Shown: in pieces, positions 35,268-43,438 of the stretch
Layout of the letters: the number at the start of each line of letters is the position of its first letter
Numbering within the stretch: position 1 is the stretch's first letter
Assembly: GCA_050331815.1 (NCBI GenBank)
Contig: JBHJGM010000016.1
Coordinates: 1 to 64,000, forward strand
Direction of reading: 5' to 3'
Source of the DNA: JBHJGM01 sp050331815
Lineage (GTDB): Bacteria > Verrucomicrobiota > Verrucomicrobiia > Opitutales > JBHJGM01
Length of the DNA stretch: 64,000 bases
Translations under genes and position numbers: made by a program
Notes under the pieces: model-generated
Told to the model about the DNA's origin: nothing
Databases searched by the model: none
The model's input: the letters and a program-made list of their open reading frames with translations, nothing else

Positions 35268-36198
35268 GCCCACTCCCAAGAGAAACTTGTGGCGCAATCT
35301 GCGGTTTCTTTTTCAGCAGATGCAGAAAACGAAACCTGAGGAATTTCGCAGGCAGTTCAATCATGTGCTTTCGCCGAAAGGGCACACCCTTTTAGACCAG
35401 ACGCGAGATCAACTACACAGGCTTCAGCATACAAACGCTTTCACCGTGCGTGACTCCCTCTACCAAGTCGACCACTGGTTCGAAGCTTCCAAGGACGCGC
35501 ACACAGGAGAGCGATGCTTTCTACTGGGCTGCGGCCCCAGTCTCAAGAATCTGGATACAACGTTACTGGCCGGCGAGCAGATCATGGCAACCAACGGTGC
35601 CTTCCTGCTTGATAACATCAAGCCTGACTATTATGTAACCGTATCTCATTATTTTTACCAAAGCCACCTGGACGCCATTCGCGGTCTTCGCTGTAAGCGC
35701 CGGTTTTTGCCCCACTACCTCAAAGAACTAGAATCAGATTGTCCAACGACCTGGCTCAACACGGTGGAAGCCTCAGACTATGGACAGCTTAGCACGGAAA
35801 AGCCGCTGCGCTTTTCGAATGAGCCTCACAAGCAACTCTTTTTAGGAGGCACGGTGATTTTTGCCTGCCTGCAAATACTCCTTCATCTCGGTTACGAAGA
35901 AGTGATTCTGCTGGGCGTTGACCACAGCTACAGCGCTGCGATACAAAAAAAGCATAAGACTGAATTCTGGACCGACAGCGCCAGCATGCAGGATCACTTC
36001 ACTAAAAATTATTACCGCAAGGGTACGCAAGTGAACATAGACCTGCCCGCAATGGAACGTGCCTACCAGCTTTGCCACCAGGCATTTGAAAACAAGGGAC
36101 GCCGCCTCTACAACGCGACTCCCGGTACGCGACTTACCCTGATACCGAAAATCGACCTTGAGGCAGCCGTTGCGTTACGTTCTAATTCAGGTCTTTGA
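35251..36198 (+). CDS. DUF115/MptE-like protein (first copy)
   Basis: About 315 residues from the ATG at 35251, overlapping the cytidylyltransferase by 17 bases. The core begins GERCFLLGCGPSLKNLD, a Rossmann-type loop of the DUF115 (MptE-like) family, followed by a second conserved region VILLGVDHSYS. An N-terminal helical stretch precedes it. In Maf flagellin-glycosylation proteins this domain is tied to transfer of CMP-activated sugars, so here it may be a glycosyltransferase; that is inference. It is the most diverged of three copies in this cluster and lies in the AT-richer part. Confidence 0.65.
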   Translation: MNTDDKPTPKRNLWRNLRFLFQQMQKTKPEEFRRQFNHVLSPKGHTLLDQTRDQLHRLQHTNAFTVRDSLYQVDHWFEASKDAHTGERCFLLGCGPSLKNLDTTLLAGEQIMATNGAFLLDNIKPDYYVTVSHYFYQSHLDAIRGLRCKRRFLPHYLKELESDCPTTWLNTVEASDYGQLSTEKPLRFSNEPHKQLFLGGTVIFACLQILLHLGYEEVILLGVDHSYSAAIQKKHKTEFWTDSASMQDHFTKNYYRKGTQVNIDLPAMERAYQLCHQAFENKGRRLYNATPGTRLTLIPKIDLEAAVALRSNSGL

Positions 36199-36268
36199 GG
36201 GTAGGGGGGACGATGCTGGCCGTATTATCGTCGCTCTATTTTTGTTATCCCATTTCCAGGAGGATTCA

Positions 36269-37279
36269 GTGTCTAATGTAAACGGTTACTTCCGTGGCAG
36301 CTGGCAGCACAAGCGGCGCGACCCTCGGGCCGCCATTGAGTTCGCAGAGCTGGGCCGAAAACTGGTGCTTTACGATCTCGGTGCCGCCGGAGGCACGCCC
36401 CCGCCCTTTTGTTTCATACCCGAGCAGCTTGAAACGATCAGCTTCGAGCCCGATCAGCGTGCGCGCACCGACGAATTTGGTCGCCGCTTGAGCATCGCGA
36501 TCGGTCCAAAGGAGCTCACCACCTTTTACTGCAACCGCCGTCCAACAACCTCTTCGCTGATTCCGGCCAACCGCGAAATTACCTGCCGCTACGAATGGAG
36601 CCGCTTGAACGAGCCGGAGGCGGACATCTTCGAGACCGTGCAGAAGGAACCTATCGAGCCCATGCCGCTGGACGTGGCCTGCACGCGCTACGATTTGCCC
36701 GACCCCGACTTCATGAAGGTCGATTTGCAGGGGCTCACTTTCGAGCTGCTGGAAGGCGGGGAGGCCACCATCCGCCGCTCGGTTCTGGGCCTGAAAGTGG
36801 AAGTCGAATTTTTTGAAGCCTACAAGGGGCAGAAAACATTTTCGGCAATCCACGATTGGCTATCGGCCCGGGGTTTCGAAATCTTCCGCCTGACCAACCT
36901 TTGCGCCTGGCATTACCGCACGCAAATCGAACTGCCGCGTAAAACCGGCCAGGACACGTTTTGTGATTTATTGTATTTTCGCTCGATCGAGTCGCTGGAG
37001 GCGCCCGAGATGGGAATCCAGCAGCGCCCGTCTTCGTTCCTGCGCCTGCTGCTCTTGCATGACCTGATCGATACGGCGGCGGCTTATCTGGAGCGCTTTG
37101 TGAAGGTCGGGCACATGCGCGCCGATGACGCACGCCGGTGGGAGTCGTTCATCGCCGCTTGGCCAGGCCCCGAAGCATTCTTCTTCCGCAAACGCACCGC
37201 GTTTCAAGAAATGAGCGAACGGTTTCGGCGAAAACTCGGCCTGCAACCCGCTGCCGCCTCCACCTCCCCCAACGCCTGA
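36269..37279 (+). CDS. FkbM family methyltransferase
   Basis: About 336 residues from the GTG at 36269, which has a perfect AGGAGG ribosome-binding site 5 bases upstream (36258-36263); the longer open frame from 36158 overlaps the previous gene and is rejected. LVLYDLGAAGGTPPPF is the SAM-binding loop, SFEPDQRART places the ribose-binding acidic residue, and DFMKVDLQGLTFELLEGG is the FkbM catalytic-core motif. It probably methylates a sugar hydroxyl in the glycan. The C-terminal 100 residues are helical and unassigned. Confidence 0.8.
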   Translation: MSNVNGYFRGSWQHKRRDPRAAIEFAELGRKLVLYDLGAAGGTPPPFCFIPEQLETISFEPDQRARTDEFGRRLSIAIGPKELTTFYCNRRPTTSSLIPANREITCRYEWSRLNEPEADIFETVQKEPIEPMPLDVACTRYDLPDPDFMKVDLQGLTFELLEGGEATIRRSVLGLKVEVEFFEAYKGQKTFSAIHDWLSARGFEIFRLTNLCAWHYRTQIELPRKTGQDTFCDLLYFRSIESLEAPEMGIQQRPSSFLRLLLLHDLIDTAAAYLERFVKVGHMRADDARRWESFIAAWPGPEAFFFRKRTAFQEMSERFRRKLGLQPAAASTSPNA

Positions 37280-37285
37280 TCCACC

Positions 37286-38134
37286 GTGGCCGCCCAGCAA
37301 AAACAGACCGTGCTGCGCCGCTTGCTTAAGCCCTTTGCTACAAAGGGTACTGACCGGGCAGGCAACGCATCTGAAGCGCAGCGAATTCAGTTACCCAGCC
37401 CTGAAAATGACGCCCGCCTCCGCGCACTGCACAACCGACATCAGGGACGCCGCGCCTTTGTGCTGGGTAACGGTCCGAGCCTGTCTGTCGAGGACATCGA
37501 GCGTATTCAAAATGAGATTACATTTGCTTCGAACAAAATTTACCTGATCTACAAAAAGACGGATTGGCGGCCCACCTACCTCACCGTCTGTGATTTCCTG
37601 GTGGCGCGAAACATTCGCAAGCAACTGCTGGAGCAGTCGGGCTCCCAGCGCATCTTTGCTGGCGGCGTGAGCGAGCATTTTCGATCTGGCGATGATGTGA
37701 TCTTTAGCAACTGGCCCAGCGCCGCAGGCGATGCCGCCTGGGACCCACTTAAAGGCTGCCGCGCCGGTCACTCAGTCGTGGTCTTTGGCATTAAGCTGGC
37801 CTGGTGGATGGGCATCCGCGAAATCTATCTGCTAGGCATCGATTTCTCCTTCAAAGTGCCAGAGAAGCGCACCGGAGAAAAAGTGTTTGGCAACGATGTC
37901 ATCGTTTCCGAAGGCGAGGTGAATCACTTCGACCCGGACTACCGCCCCAGCGGAGAGGACTGGACGGTGCCTCAGCTGGACGCGCAGCGCGAGGACTTCC
38001 GCCAGGCCCGGGCCTTTGTCGAGGACCGTGGCGGCAAGTTGATCAACGCTTCCCGCGAAACCAAGCTCGATGTGCTGGAGCGCCAGAGCCTCGACGACAT
38101 CCTCGCGACAGACCCTGCGAGTGCAACGCGATGA
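37286..38134 (+). CDS. DUF115/MptE-like protein (second copy)
   Basis: A 282-residue protein starting at GTG 37286, 6 bases after the FkbM gene. The core GRRAFVLGNGPSLSVEDIER, then ASNKIYLIYKKTDWRPTYLT and EIYLLGIDFSFKVP, aligns closely with the third copy at 41652. The DUF115 fold is Rossmann-like; transfer of a CMP-activated sugar is the best guess from the cytidylyltransferases nearby. It overlaps the following glycosyltransferase start (ATGA). Confidence 0.65.
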   Translation: MAAQQKQTVLRRLLKPFATKGTDRAGNASEAQRIQLPSPENDARLRALHNRHQGRRAFVLGNGPSLSVEDIERIQNEITFASNKIYLIYKKTDWRPTYLTVCDFLVARNIRKQLLEQSGSQRIFAGGVSEHFRSGDDVIFSNWPSAAGDAAWDPLKGCRAGHSVVVFGIKLAWWMGIREIYLLGIDFSFKVPEKRTGEKVFGNDVIVSEGEVNHFDPDYRPSGEDWTVPQLDAQREDFRQARAFVEDRGGKLINASRETKLDVLERQSLDDILATDPASATR

Positions 38135-39066
38135 AACCCCGCGAAACGATCACTACGCTCTGCATCGGCCAGCGCTTTTTGCGCATGGGCCTGGCCTTGA
38201 TGCGCTCGATTCTCGACCTCGCCGGCGAGCGCTACCGGCTCGTCATTTTTCATGCTCAAGCGCACCCCGCACTCCTGCGTATACCTGGTGCGGTGGAACT
38301 ACTGCCGCTGGATGCGTCGATCGGCAGCGCCAACGAGCGACCGGTCAAAAATCCCCACGACCAGCTTTTCAACGAACGCGAGAAGGTTCGCTTCAAGTGC
38401 GCCCCGTTGAACGACCCGCGCGTCAACGACGATGCGGTGCTCTTTCTTGATGCCGACAGCCTGGTCTACCGCGACGTGCTGGCCGAGCTCTTCGCTCTGA
38501 TTCACCAAAGCGAGTTTATCGTCTTTGGCGATTACCGCGACGATGATTTCATCTGGCTCAAGGAGAAGGACGGTGACGGCTTCTCACTTAAGGACGGTAC
38601 GCGGGCGCTCGGAAAAAACCTGCCCAACTTCTCTCTGAACAGTGGATTGATCGGGCGAGCCCCGACCGCCACCGGGCGGCTTTTCTCCAAGCGTTTTGAA
38701 GCTTACACGCGCACGCGTCCGTTTGCAGACCGCATTCGTTCAGATTGGCACCGCCTCAACGACGAGCCCTACCTCGCACTGGCCTTTGTGGAGACGGCGG
38801 CGGAAACCGGCCTCGGCACCAACGACCTGCCCGCCAATGCCTACATCACCACCGCCTCCGCTTCCATTGAAGCTCGCGCCAACCGCCAGCCTCGCCTGCT
38901 CAAGGGCGACGTGAACGCAGCCGATGCGGCGATCATCCATTTTGCCGGTAAAAGCCAGCATCCGGTCTATCTCGAGCAGATGGAGCCGCGGGCGCCACTG
39001 AGTCTTCGCGGTCGCCTGCACAAGCGCCTGAAACCGGCCTCCGCCCAAACCGCCGTAGCCTCGTGA
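38131..39066 (+). CDS. Putative GT-A glycosyltransferase
   Basis: About 311 residues from the ATG at 38131 (ATGA overlap with the previous stop); the longer frame from 37804 lies inside the DUF115 gene. DDAVLFLDADSLVYRDV holds a DxD motif (DAD) on a hydrophobic strand, and LPNFSLNSGLIGRAP matches the N-S-G loop of GT8-type enzymes. It resembles the enzyme at 33760 in outline, though it is GC-rich like its neighbours. Donor unknown. Confidence 0.6.
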   Translation: MKPRETITTLCIGQRFLRMGLALMRSILDLAGERYRLVIFHAQAHPALLRIPGAVELLPLDASIGSANERPVKNPHDQLFNEREKVRFKCAPLNDPRVNDDAVLFLDADSLVYRDVLAELFALIHQSEFIVFGDYRDDDFIWLKEKDGDGFSLKDGTRALGKNLPNFSLNSGLIGRAPTATGRLFSKRFEAYTRTRPFADRIRSDWHRLNDEPYLALAFVETAAETGLGTNDLPANAYITTASASIEARANRQPRLLKGDVNAADAAIIHFAGKSQHPVYLEQMEPRAPLSLRGRLHKRLKPASAQTAVAS

Positions 39067-39887
39067 TCACCGTCGTCCTCGCCAATTACAACGGCGCGCA
39101 TTACCTGCCCGAAACGCTGGCCAGCATCGAGGCGCAGACGCTGCCGGACTTTGAAACCATTTTGGTCGACGATGGCTCCACCGACAACTCGCCGGCTATC
39201 CTGAGCGCCTTTGCCAAGGCCAACCCGAAGCGTCGAAAGCTGATTCGCCTGCCGGAAAACCGCGGGCAAGCCGCTGGCTTCAACGCTGCCGCGGACGCCG
39301 CCCAAGGCGACTGGGTCTGTTTCATCGACAGCGACGATCTGTGGTTTCCATCGAAACTGGAACGTGTCGAAGCTTTTCTTATCAAGAATCCGGAGGTGGG
39401 ACTGCTGCACCACAACCTTCGTATCCAGCAAGAGGATACGCCCGCCGATCGCCCGGTTCTGGAGAAACTGCTGAAAGGCGATCTGGCGCGTTACCACCTT
39501 CAAAGCCGGCAAATTCCGTCGTTTGCCCCGACTTCCGGCCTGGCCATCCGCACCACACTGCTCCGCACGCTGGTGCCCATTCCCGAGGTCTTTCGCACCT
39601 GCGCCGACGGCTTCCTGACGCGTTCGGCCATGGCCCTGACGCAGGTCGGTGCCATTCAGGAGTGCCTCGGTGCGTATCGCCTGCACGGTGCGAACAACGT
39701 CGTCAACAACCCGCAGTTTGATGTGCCCGGATACATTCGCGATACGCTTGTCCCCTGCCTCAATCACTTCTACGCCGAGCAGGGGCTGAGCTTTCGCCTG
39801 CAGTTAAAGCCTCCGTCGGCCCGCCAGCCTTCACTCTTTCATAAGCTGTCGAGACCTTTGCGCCGCCTGCTGCCTGCCGCCCGATGA
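39063..39887 (+). CDS. Family 2 glycosyltransferase (first copy)
   Basis: A 274-residue GT2 enzyme with start GTG overlapping the preceding stop. VVLANYNGAHYLPETLASI is the nucleotide-binding N-terminus, ILVDDGSTDNSP the next signature, and WVCFIDSDDLWFPSKLE the DxD-type metal site. The second half (PTSGLAIRTTLL, RTCADGFLTRSAM, GAYRLHGANN) matches the enzyme at 42450 closely, so the two are paralogues. It probably adds one sugar to the exported glycan. Confidence 0.87.
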   Translation: MITVVLANYNGAHYLPETLASIEAQTLPDFETILVDDGSTDNSPAILSAFAKANPKRRKLIRLPENRGQAAGFNAAADAAQGDWVCFIDSDDLWFPSKLERVEAFLIKNPEVGLLHHNLRIQQEDTPADRPVLEKLLKGDLARYHLQSRQIPSFAPTSGLAIRTTLLRTLVPIPEVFRTCADGFLTRSAMALTQVGAIQECLGAYRLHGANNVVNNPQFDVPGYIRDTLVPCLNHFYAEQGLSFRLQLKPPSARQPSLFHKLSRPLRRLLPAAR

Positions 39888-40576
39888 ACTGCCTGGCCAT
39901 GATACCCGCACGTATGGGCAGCCAGCGACTCGCCCGCAAGAACCTGCGCGAACTCGGAGGCATTCCGCTGATTGTTCGAGCCATCCGCAAGTGCCAGCAG
40001 GCTGACTGCTTTGACACGATCTGGGTCAACTCGGAGGACGCGGCCTTTGCCCCGATCGCGGCAGCCGAGGGCGTGCGCTTCCATCAACGCCCCGCTGCGC
40101 TTGCTAACGATACTGCCACCAGCGAAGACTACATCGGCGAGTTTCTTGAAGCTCACACCTGCGACTGGATTGTTCAGGTCCACAGCATCGCGCCGCTGCT
40201 GACGGCTGCCGAGGTACGCGGCTTTGTGGAGACCTGCCGAAACACCGATGCGGACGTCCTGCTGAGCGCCGAACACATACAAATTGAATGCGCGCTGGAA
40301 GGCGCCCCGATCAACTTCACTTTTAGCGAGAAGACCAACTCACAGGAGTTAAAGCCGGTGCAGCGTATCAGTTGGAGCATTACAGCCTGGCGCAGGAAAG
40401 CCTTCCTGAAAGCACGCGCCGATGGCCGGTGTGCCACCTACGACGGAAAAGTCACTTTTTTCGAAGTGAGCCCGCTGGCTGGACATGTCATTAAGACCGC
40501 GTACGATTTACGCGTCGCCGAACAGTTGCTGCCCCTGGTCGAAACCTCTTCCGTGAAGCTTCCCGCGGTGCCCTGA
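39884..40576 (+). CDS. Acylneuraminate cytidylyltransferase-like protein
   Basis: A 230-residue NeuA-like enzyme. MIPARMGSQRLARKNLRELGG is close to the classical CTP-binding motif, and VQVHSIAPLLTAAEVRGFV matches the conserved middle region where NeuA has QPTSPL; the change to VHSIAPL is unusual. It would make a CMP-sugar. Its ATG overlaps the GT2 stop by 4 bases. Two different cytidylyltransferases in one cluster suggest two CMP-sugars or one diverged function. Confidence 0.82.
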   Translation: MNCLAMIPARMGSQRLARKNLRELGGIPLIVRAIRKCQQADCFDTIWVNSEDAAFAPIAAAEGVRFHQRPAALANDTATSEDYIGEFLEAHTCDWIVQVHSIAPLLTAAEVRGFVETCRNTDADVLLSAEHIQIECALEGAPINFTFSEKTNSQELKPVQRISWSITAWRRKAFLKARADGRCATYDGKVTFFEVSPLAGHVIKTAYDLRVAEQLLPLVETSSVKLPAVP

Positions 40577-40597
40577 TTTCTCTATAATCACACTGCC

Positions 40598-41635
40598 ATG
40601 ACTCAGACTTCAGCACCTGCCCTGGACGCGGAAACGCCGCCACGCCTGCACCAGATTGGTATTTTGGGCTTTGGCAAAATGGGGCGAACCCGTGCCCAGG
40701 CCATCGAGGAGTCGCGCCGCGGCCGCGTGGTCAAGTGTTTCGATGTGGCGGCACAGGCAGCTTCGGGCGATGCAACGCTGGTGCAGCACGAGCGCGAAAT
40801 TCTTGAAGACCCTGCGGTCGAAGCCGTTTTCATCTGCACGCCTAACTTCCGCAACCAGCCGTTGACGCTCGCCGCTTTGGCAGCGGGTAAGCATGTTTTT
40901 TGTGAAAAGCCCCCCGCCTTTACCGCCGCCGAAGTTGAAGTGGTGCGCCAGGTCGAGGAAGGCTCCGGTAAGAAGCTCATGTACGGCTTCAACCACCGCC
41001 ATCACGAAAGCATCAAGAAGGCGAAAAGCGTTGTCGAGGCGGGTGAGTTCGGGCGCATCCTCTGGATGCGAGGCCGTTACGGCAAAAGCGTCACAGCCGA
41101 TTACCTGGAAACCTGGCGCGCGAAGAAAGACCTCGTGGGCGGCGGCATCCTGCTCGACCAGGGCATCCACATGCTCGACCTCTTTCTGCACTTCGCTGGC
41201 GATTTCGACGAGGTGCAGGCCATGGTATCCAACGTGTATTGGCAGATCGATGGGCTCGAAGACAACGTATTTGCCAACCTGCGCAATCGGCAGACAGGCA
41301 TCGTGGCCTCTCTGCACTCGACGATGACGCAGTGGCGGCACCTCTTCTCTCTGGAGATCTTTTTGGAGAAGGGGCACATGGTGCTCAACGGCCTGAAAAC
41401 CTCGTCCAACTCTTACGGCGACGAGGTCCTGACGATGGAGCGCAACAAGGCCTCCAGCCCGGCGGTCGAGTGGGGCCCCCTGCAAAGTTTCACCTACCCG
41501 GTGGATACGTCGTGGCTGTCGGAGGTGAATGCCTTCTTTGACGCTATCGAGTCGGATGCGCCGGTGCCGCTGGGTAATTCCGCCGATGCGCTGCGACTGA
41601 TGCGTCTGGTCGAGCGCATCTACGAGAACCGCTGA
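40598..41635 (+). CDS. Gfo/Idh/MocA family oxidoreductase
   Basis: A 345-residue NAD(P)-dependent sugar oxidoreductase. IGILGFGKMGRTRAQAI is the Rossmann dinucleotide loop, FICTPNFRNQPLTLAAL and KHVFCEKPPAF carry the conserved EKP active-site lysine, and GGGILLDQGIHMLDL contains the conserved G-x-x-x-D-x-G-x-H substrate motif. It probably oxidises or epimerises a nucleotide sugar for the glycan. It lies 21 bases after the cytidylyltransferase. Confidence 0.9.
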   Translation: MTQTSAPALDAETPPRLHQIGILGFGKMGRTRAQAIEESRRGRVVKCFDVAAQAASGDATLVQHEREILEDPAVEAVFICTPNFRNQPLTLAALAAGKHVFCEKPPAFTAAEVEVVRQVEEGSGKKLMYGFNHRHHESIKKAKSVVEAGEFGRILWMRGRYGKSVTADYLETWRAKKDLVGGGILLDQGIHMLDLFLHFAGDFDEVQAMVSNVYWQIDGLEDNVFANLRNRQTGIVASLHSTMTQWRHLFSLEIFLEKGHMVLNGLKTSSNSYGDEVLTMERNKASSPAVEWGPLQSFTYPVDTSWLSEVNAFFDAIESDAPVPLGNSADALRLMRLVERIYENR

Positions 41636-41651
41636 GGCGCGGTAACGTGCG

Positions 41652-42437
41652 ATGTCAGATACCTCCGCCGAAACCGTCCGCACGCCTCGGCGTAAGCTGG
41701 CCAAACGGATGCGCTGGTGGTCGAGTCGGAGTTACTGGAAGCGTATCCAAAACCTGCATACAGGTAAACGAGGGTTTATCATCGGCAACGGGCCGAGCCT
41801 GAAAATCGAGGATCTCGAGCGCCTCAAAGGCGAAGTCACTCTCGCGGCCAACCGCATCTACCTCGCCTTTGACCAGACAGCCTGGCGGCCCAGTTACGTG
41901 TCCGTGGCCGACGCGGTTCTCTGGCCCAAAATTCGCGAGGAGATGAGCCAGTATTTCGATGAGATACTGGCCGTGGCCGATCTGCCCTGCGCGCCCGCCG
42001 CGCAGATGCGGTACTATCGTTACCGCGCTCGGGCCGATGCCCTGCCCGAGTCCAACCAAGCAGCACCCGCCTTTTCGGCGGATCTGCTAGAAGGCATATA
42101 CGGGGGCTACACCGTCACTTACGACAACCTGCAAATCGCTACCTGGCTGGGCCTGAACCCAATTTACCTGATCGGCTGCGACCACCACTACGCGGGCGAG
42201 ACTGGGCAGGAGCCGGAAGGCCAAGCTATCGTAAATTCTAGTAGCGTCAATCATTTTGTCGCGAATTACCGAAACGTGGGAGAGGCCATCAACCCCGCGC
42301 CAATCGCGCGAATGAACCGGGCCTTCCGCGAAGCCCAGCGGTTCGCCGAGTTGAACGGCCGGTCGATTCTGAACGCCACACGGGGCGGACATTTAGAGGT
42401 GTTTCCCCGCGTCGACTTCGACTCACTCTTCAACTGA
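41652..42437 (+). CDS. DUF115/MptE-like protein (third copy)
   Basis: A 261-residue protein with core GKRGFIIGNGPSLKIEDLERL, ANRIYLAFDQTAWRPSYVSV and PIYLIGCDHHYAGE. It aligns with the 37286 copy over most of its length, indicating duplication. Function is inferred as for the other copies: DUF115 domain, possible sugar transferase. It starts 16 bases after the oxidoreductase and is followed 12 bases later by a GT2 paralogue. Confidence 0.65.
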   Translation: MSDTSAETVRTPRRKLAKRMRWWSSRSYWKRIQNLHTGKRGFIIGNGPSLKIEDLERLKGEVTLAANRIYLAFDQTAWRPSYVSVADAVLWPKIREEMSQYFDEILAVADLPCAPAAQMRYYRYRARADALPESNQAAPAFSADLLEGIYGGYTVTYDNLQIATWLGLNPIYLIGCDHHYAGETGQEPEGQAIVNSSSVNHFVANYRNVGEAINPAPIARMNRAFREAQRFAELNGRSILNATRGGHLEVFPRVDFDSLFN

Positions 42438-42449
42438 TCCGCCCAGACG

Positions 42450-43355
42450 ATGGCCCCGCGCAAGCCCTTCTTCACGCTCGTAATGGCCAATTACAACGGG
42501 GCCGCTTACGTCGAGGAAGCCATTGCCTCCATCGGTGCCCAGAGCTTTACGGACTGGTGCCTCATCGTCGTGGACGATGGCTCGACGGACGACTCAGTTG
42601 CGCGCATCGAAGCCGCGCTGAAGCCCTTGATGCCGCCTGCGCGCCTTATCATCCACGAAACCAACCGTGGCCAGGGAGCTGCTTTCAATACCGCACTCCA
42701 ATCGATCGATTCGCTCTGGGTCGCTTTCTTGGACAGCGACGATCTCTGGACCCCGCAAAAGCTGGAGCGTACCGCAAAAAGTCTGGCCGAGGCACCGGGG
42801 GCCACCGCACTGCTCCAACATCCGCTGCGTATCCATTATAATGATACATCTACTCAGGAAATTTTTCCAGAGTACGCCATCGGTGGCGACGTACTGAAGT
42901 GGATGCGCCAACACCGCCGCCTGCCTAAATTCGTCCCAACCACAGGCCTCGTGTTTTCAACAGAAGTACTGCGGCGTTGCCTGCCCATACCGGAGTTGTT
43001 CCGGATCTGCGCGGATGGCTTCCTCACGCGCGCCGCCGCCTGCTTTGGCGAGGTCAGGATTCTCGACGAAGCCCTTGGCAACTACCGCTTGCATAACGGC
43101 AACCAGGTGGGTGGCAATCAATCCTTTGCGCGTTCCGATTTCATGCGCCGCGTCATGGTGCCCGAGCTCAACGCCTTCTACCGACGCAACAGGCTCGAGC
43201 TTGAGCTGCCTGTGCCCGAGCCACCGACCGAACACGTCCCAGCACCGGTTTCAAAACGGCTTTGGACGTGGCTCCCCAAGGAGCTAAGTCATCGCCTGCG
43301 ACGCGGGCCTCAAGCGCACCGATTCGCCAGTTCACGCCAGGGGAAGCAAACGTGA
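42450..43355 (+). CDS. Family 2 glycosyltransferase (second copy)
   Basis: A 301-residue GT2 enzyme: LVMANYNGAAYVEEAIASI, IVVDDGSTDDSVARI and WVAFLDSDDLWTPQKLE give the donor and metal sites. The C-terminal half (PTTGLVFSTEVLRRC, RICADGFLTRAAACF, NYRLHNGNQ) closely follows the copy at 39063. The last 40 residues are basic and Pro-rich. It is the last gene of the glycan cluster; the next gene starts 83 bases on and belongs to a different functional set. Confidence 0.87.
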   Translation: MAPRKPFFTLVMANYNGAAYVEEAIASIGAQSFTDWCLIVVDDGSTDDSVARIEAALKPLMPPARLIIHETNRGQGAAFNTALQSIDSLWVAFLDSDDLWTPQKLERTAKSLAEAPGATALLQHPLRIHYNDTSTQEIFPEYAIGGDVLKWMRQHRRLPKFVPTTGLVFSTEVLRRCLPIPELFRICADGFLTRAAACFGEVRILDEALGNYRLHNGNQVGGNQSFARSDFMRRVMVPELNAFYRRNRLELELPVPEPPTEHVPAPVSKRLWTWLPKELSHRLRRGPQAHRFASSRQGKQT

Positions 43356-43438
43356 TCGGGCTATGTGCATGACCGGCGATTTTTCGTTGGCTCGCAGTGC
43401 CCGCAAGGGCAACCTGCTGTAACCCGCCCCAACCGTTC

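Noticed and set aside
36209..36240. Hairpin GACGAT/ATCGTC followed by a T-rich stretch before the FkbM gene
   Set aside because: Six-base stem with a 12-base loop is weak, and the T run is separated from it; not called a terminator.
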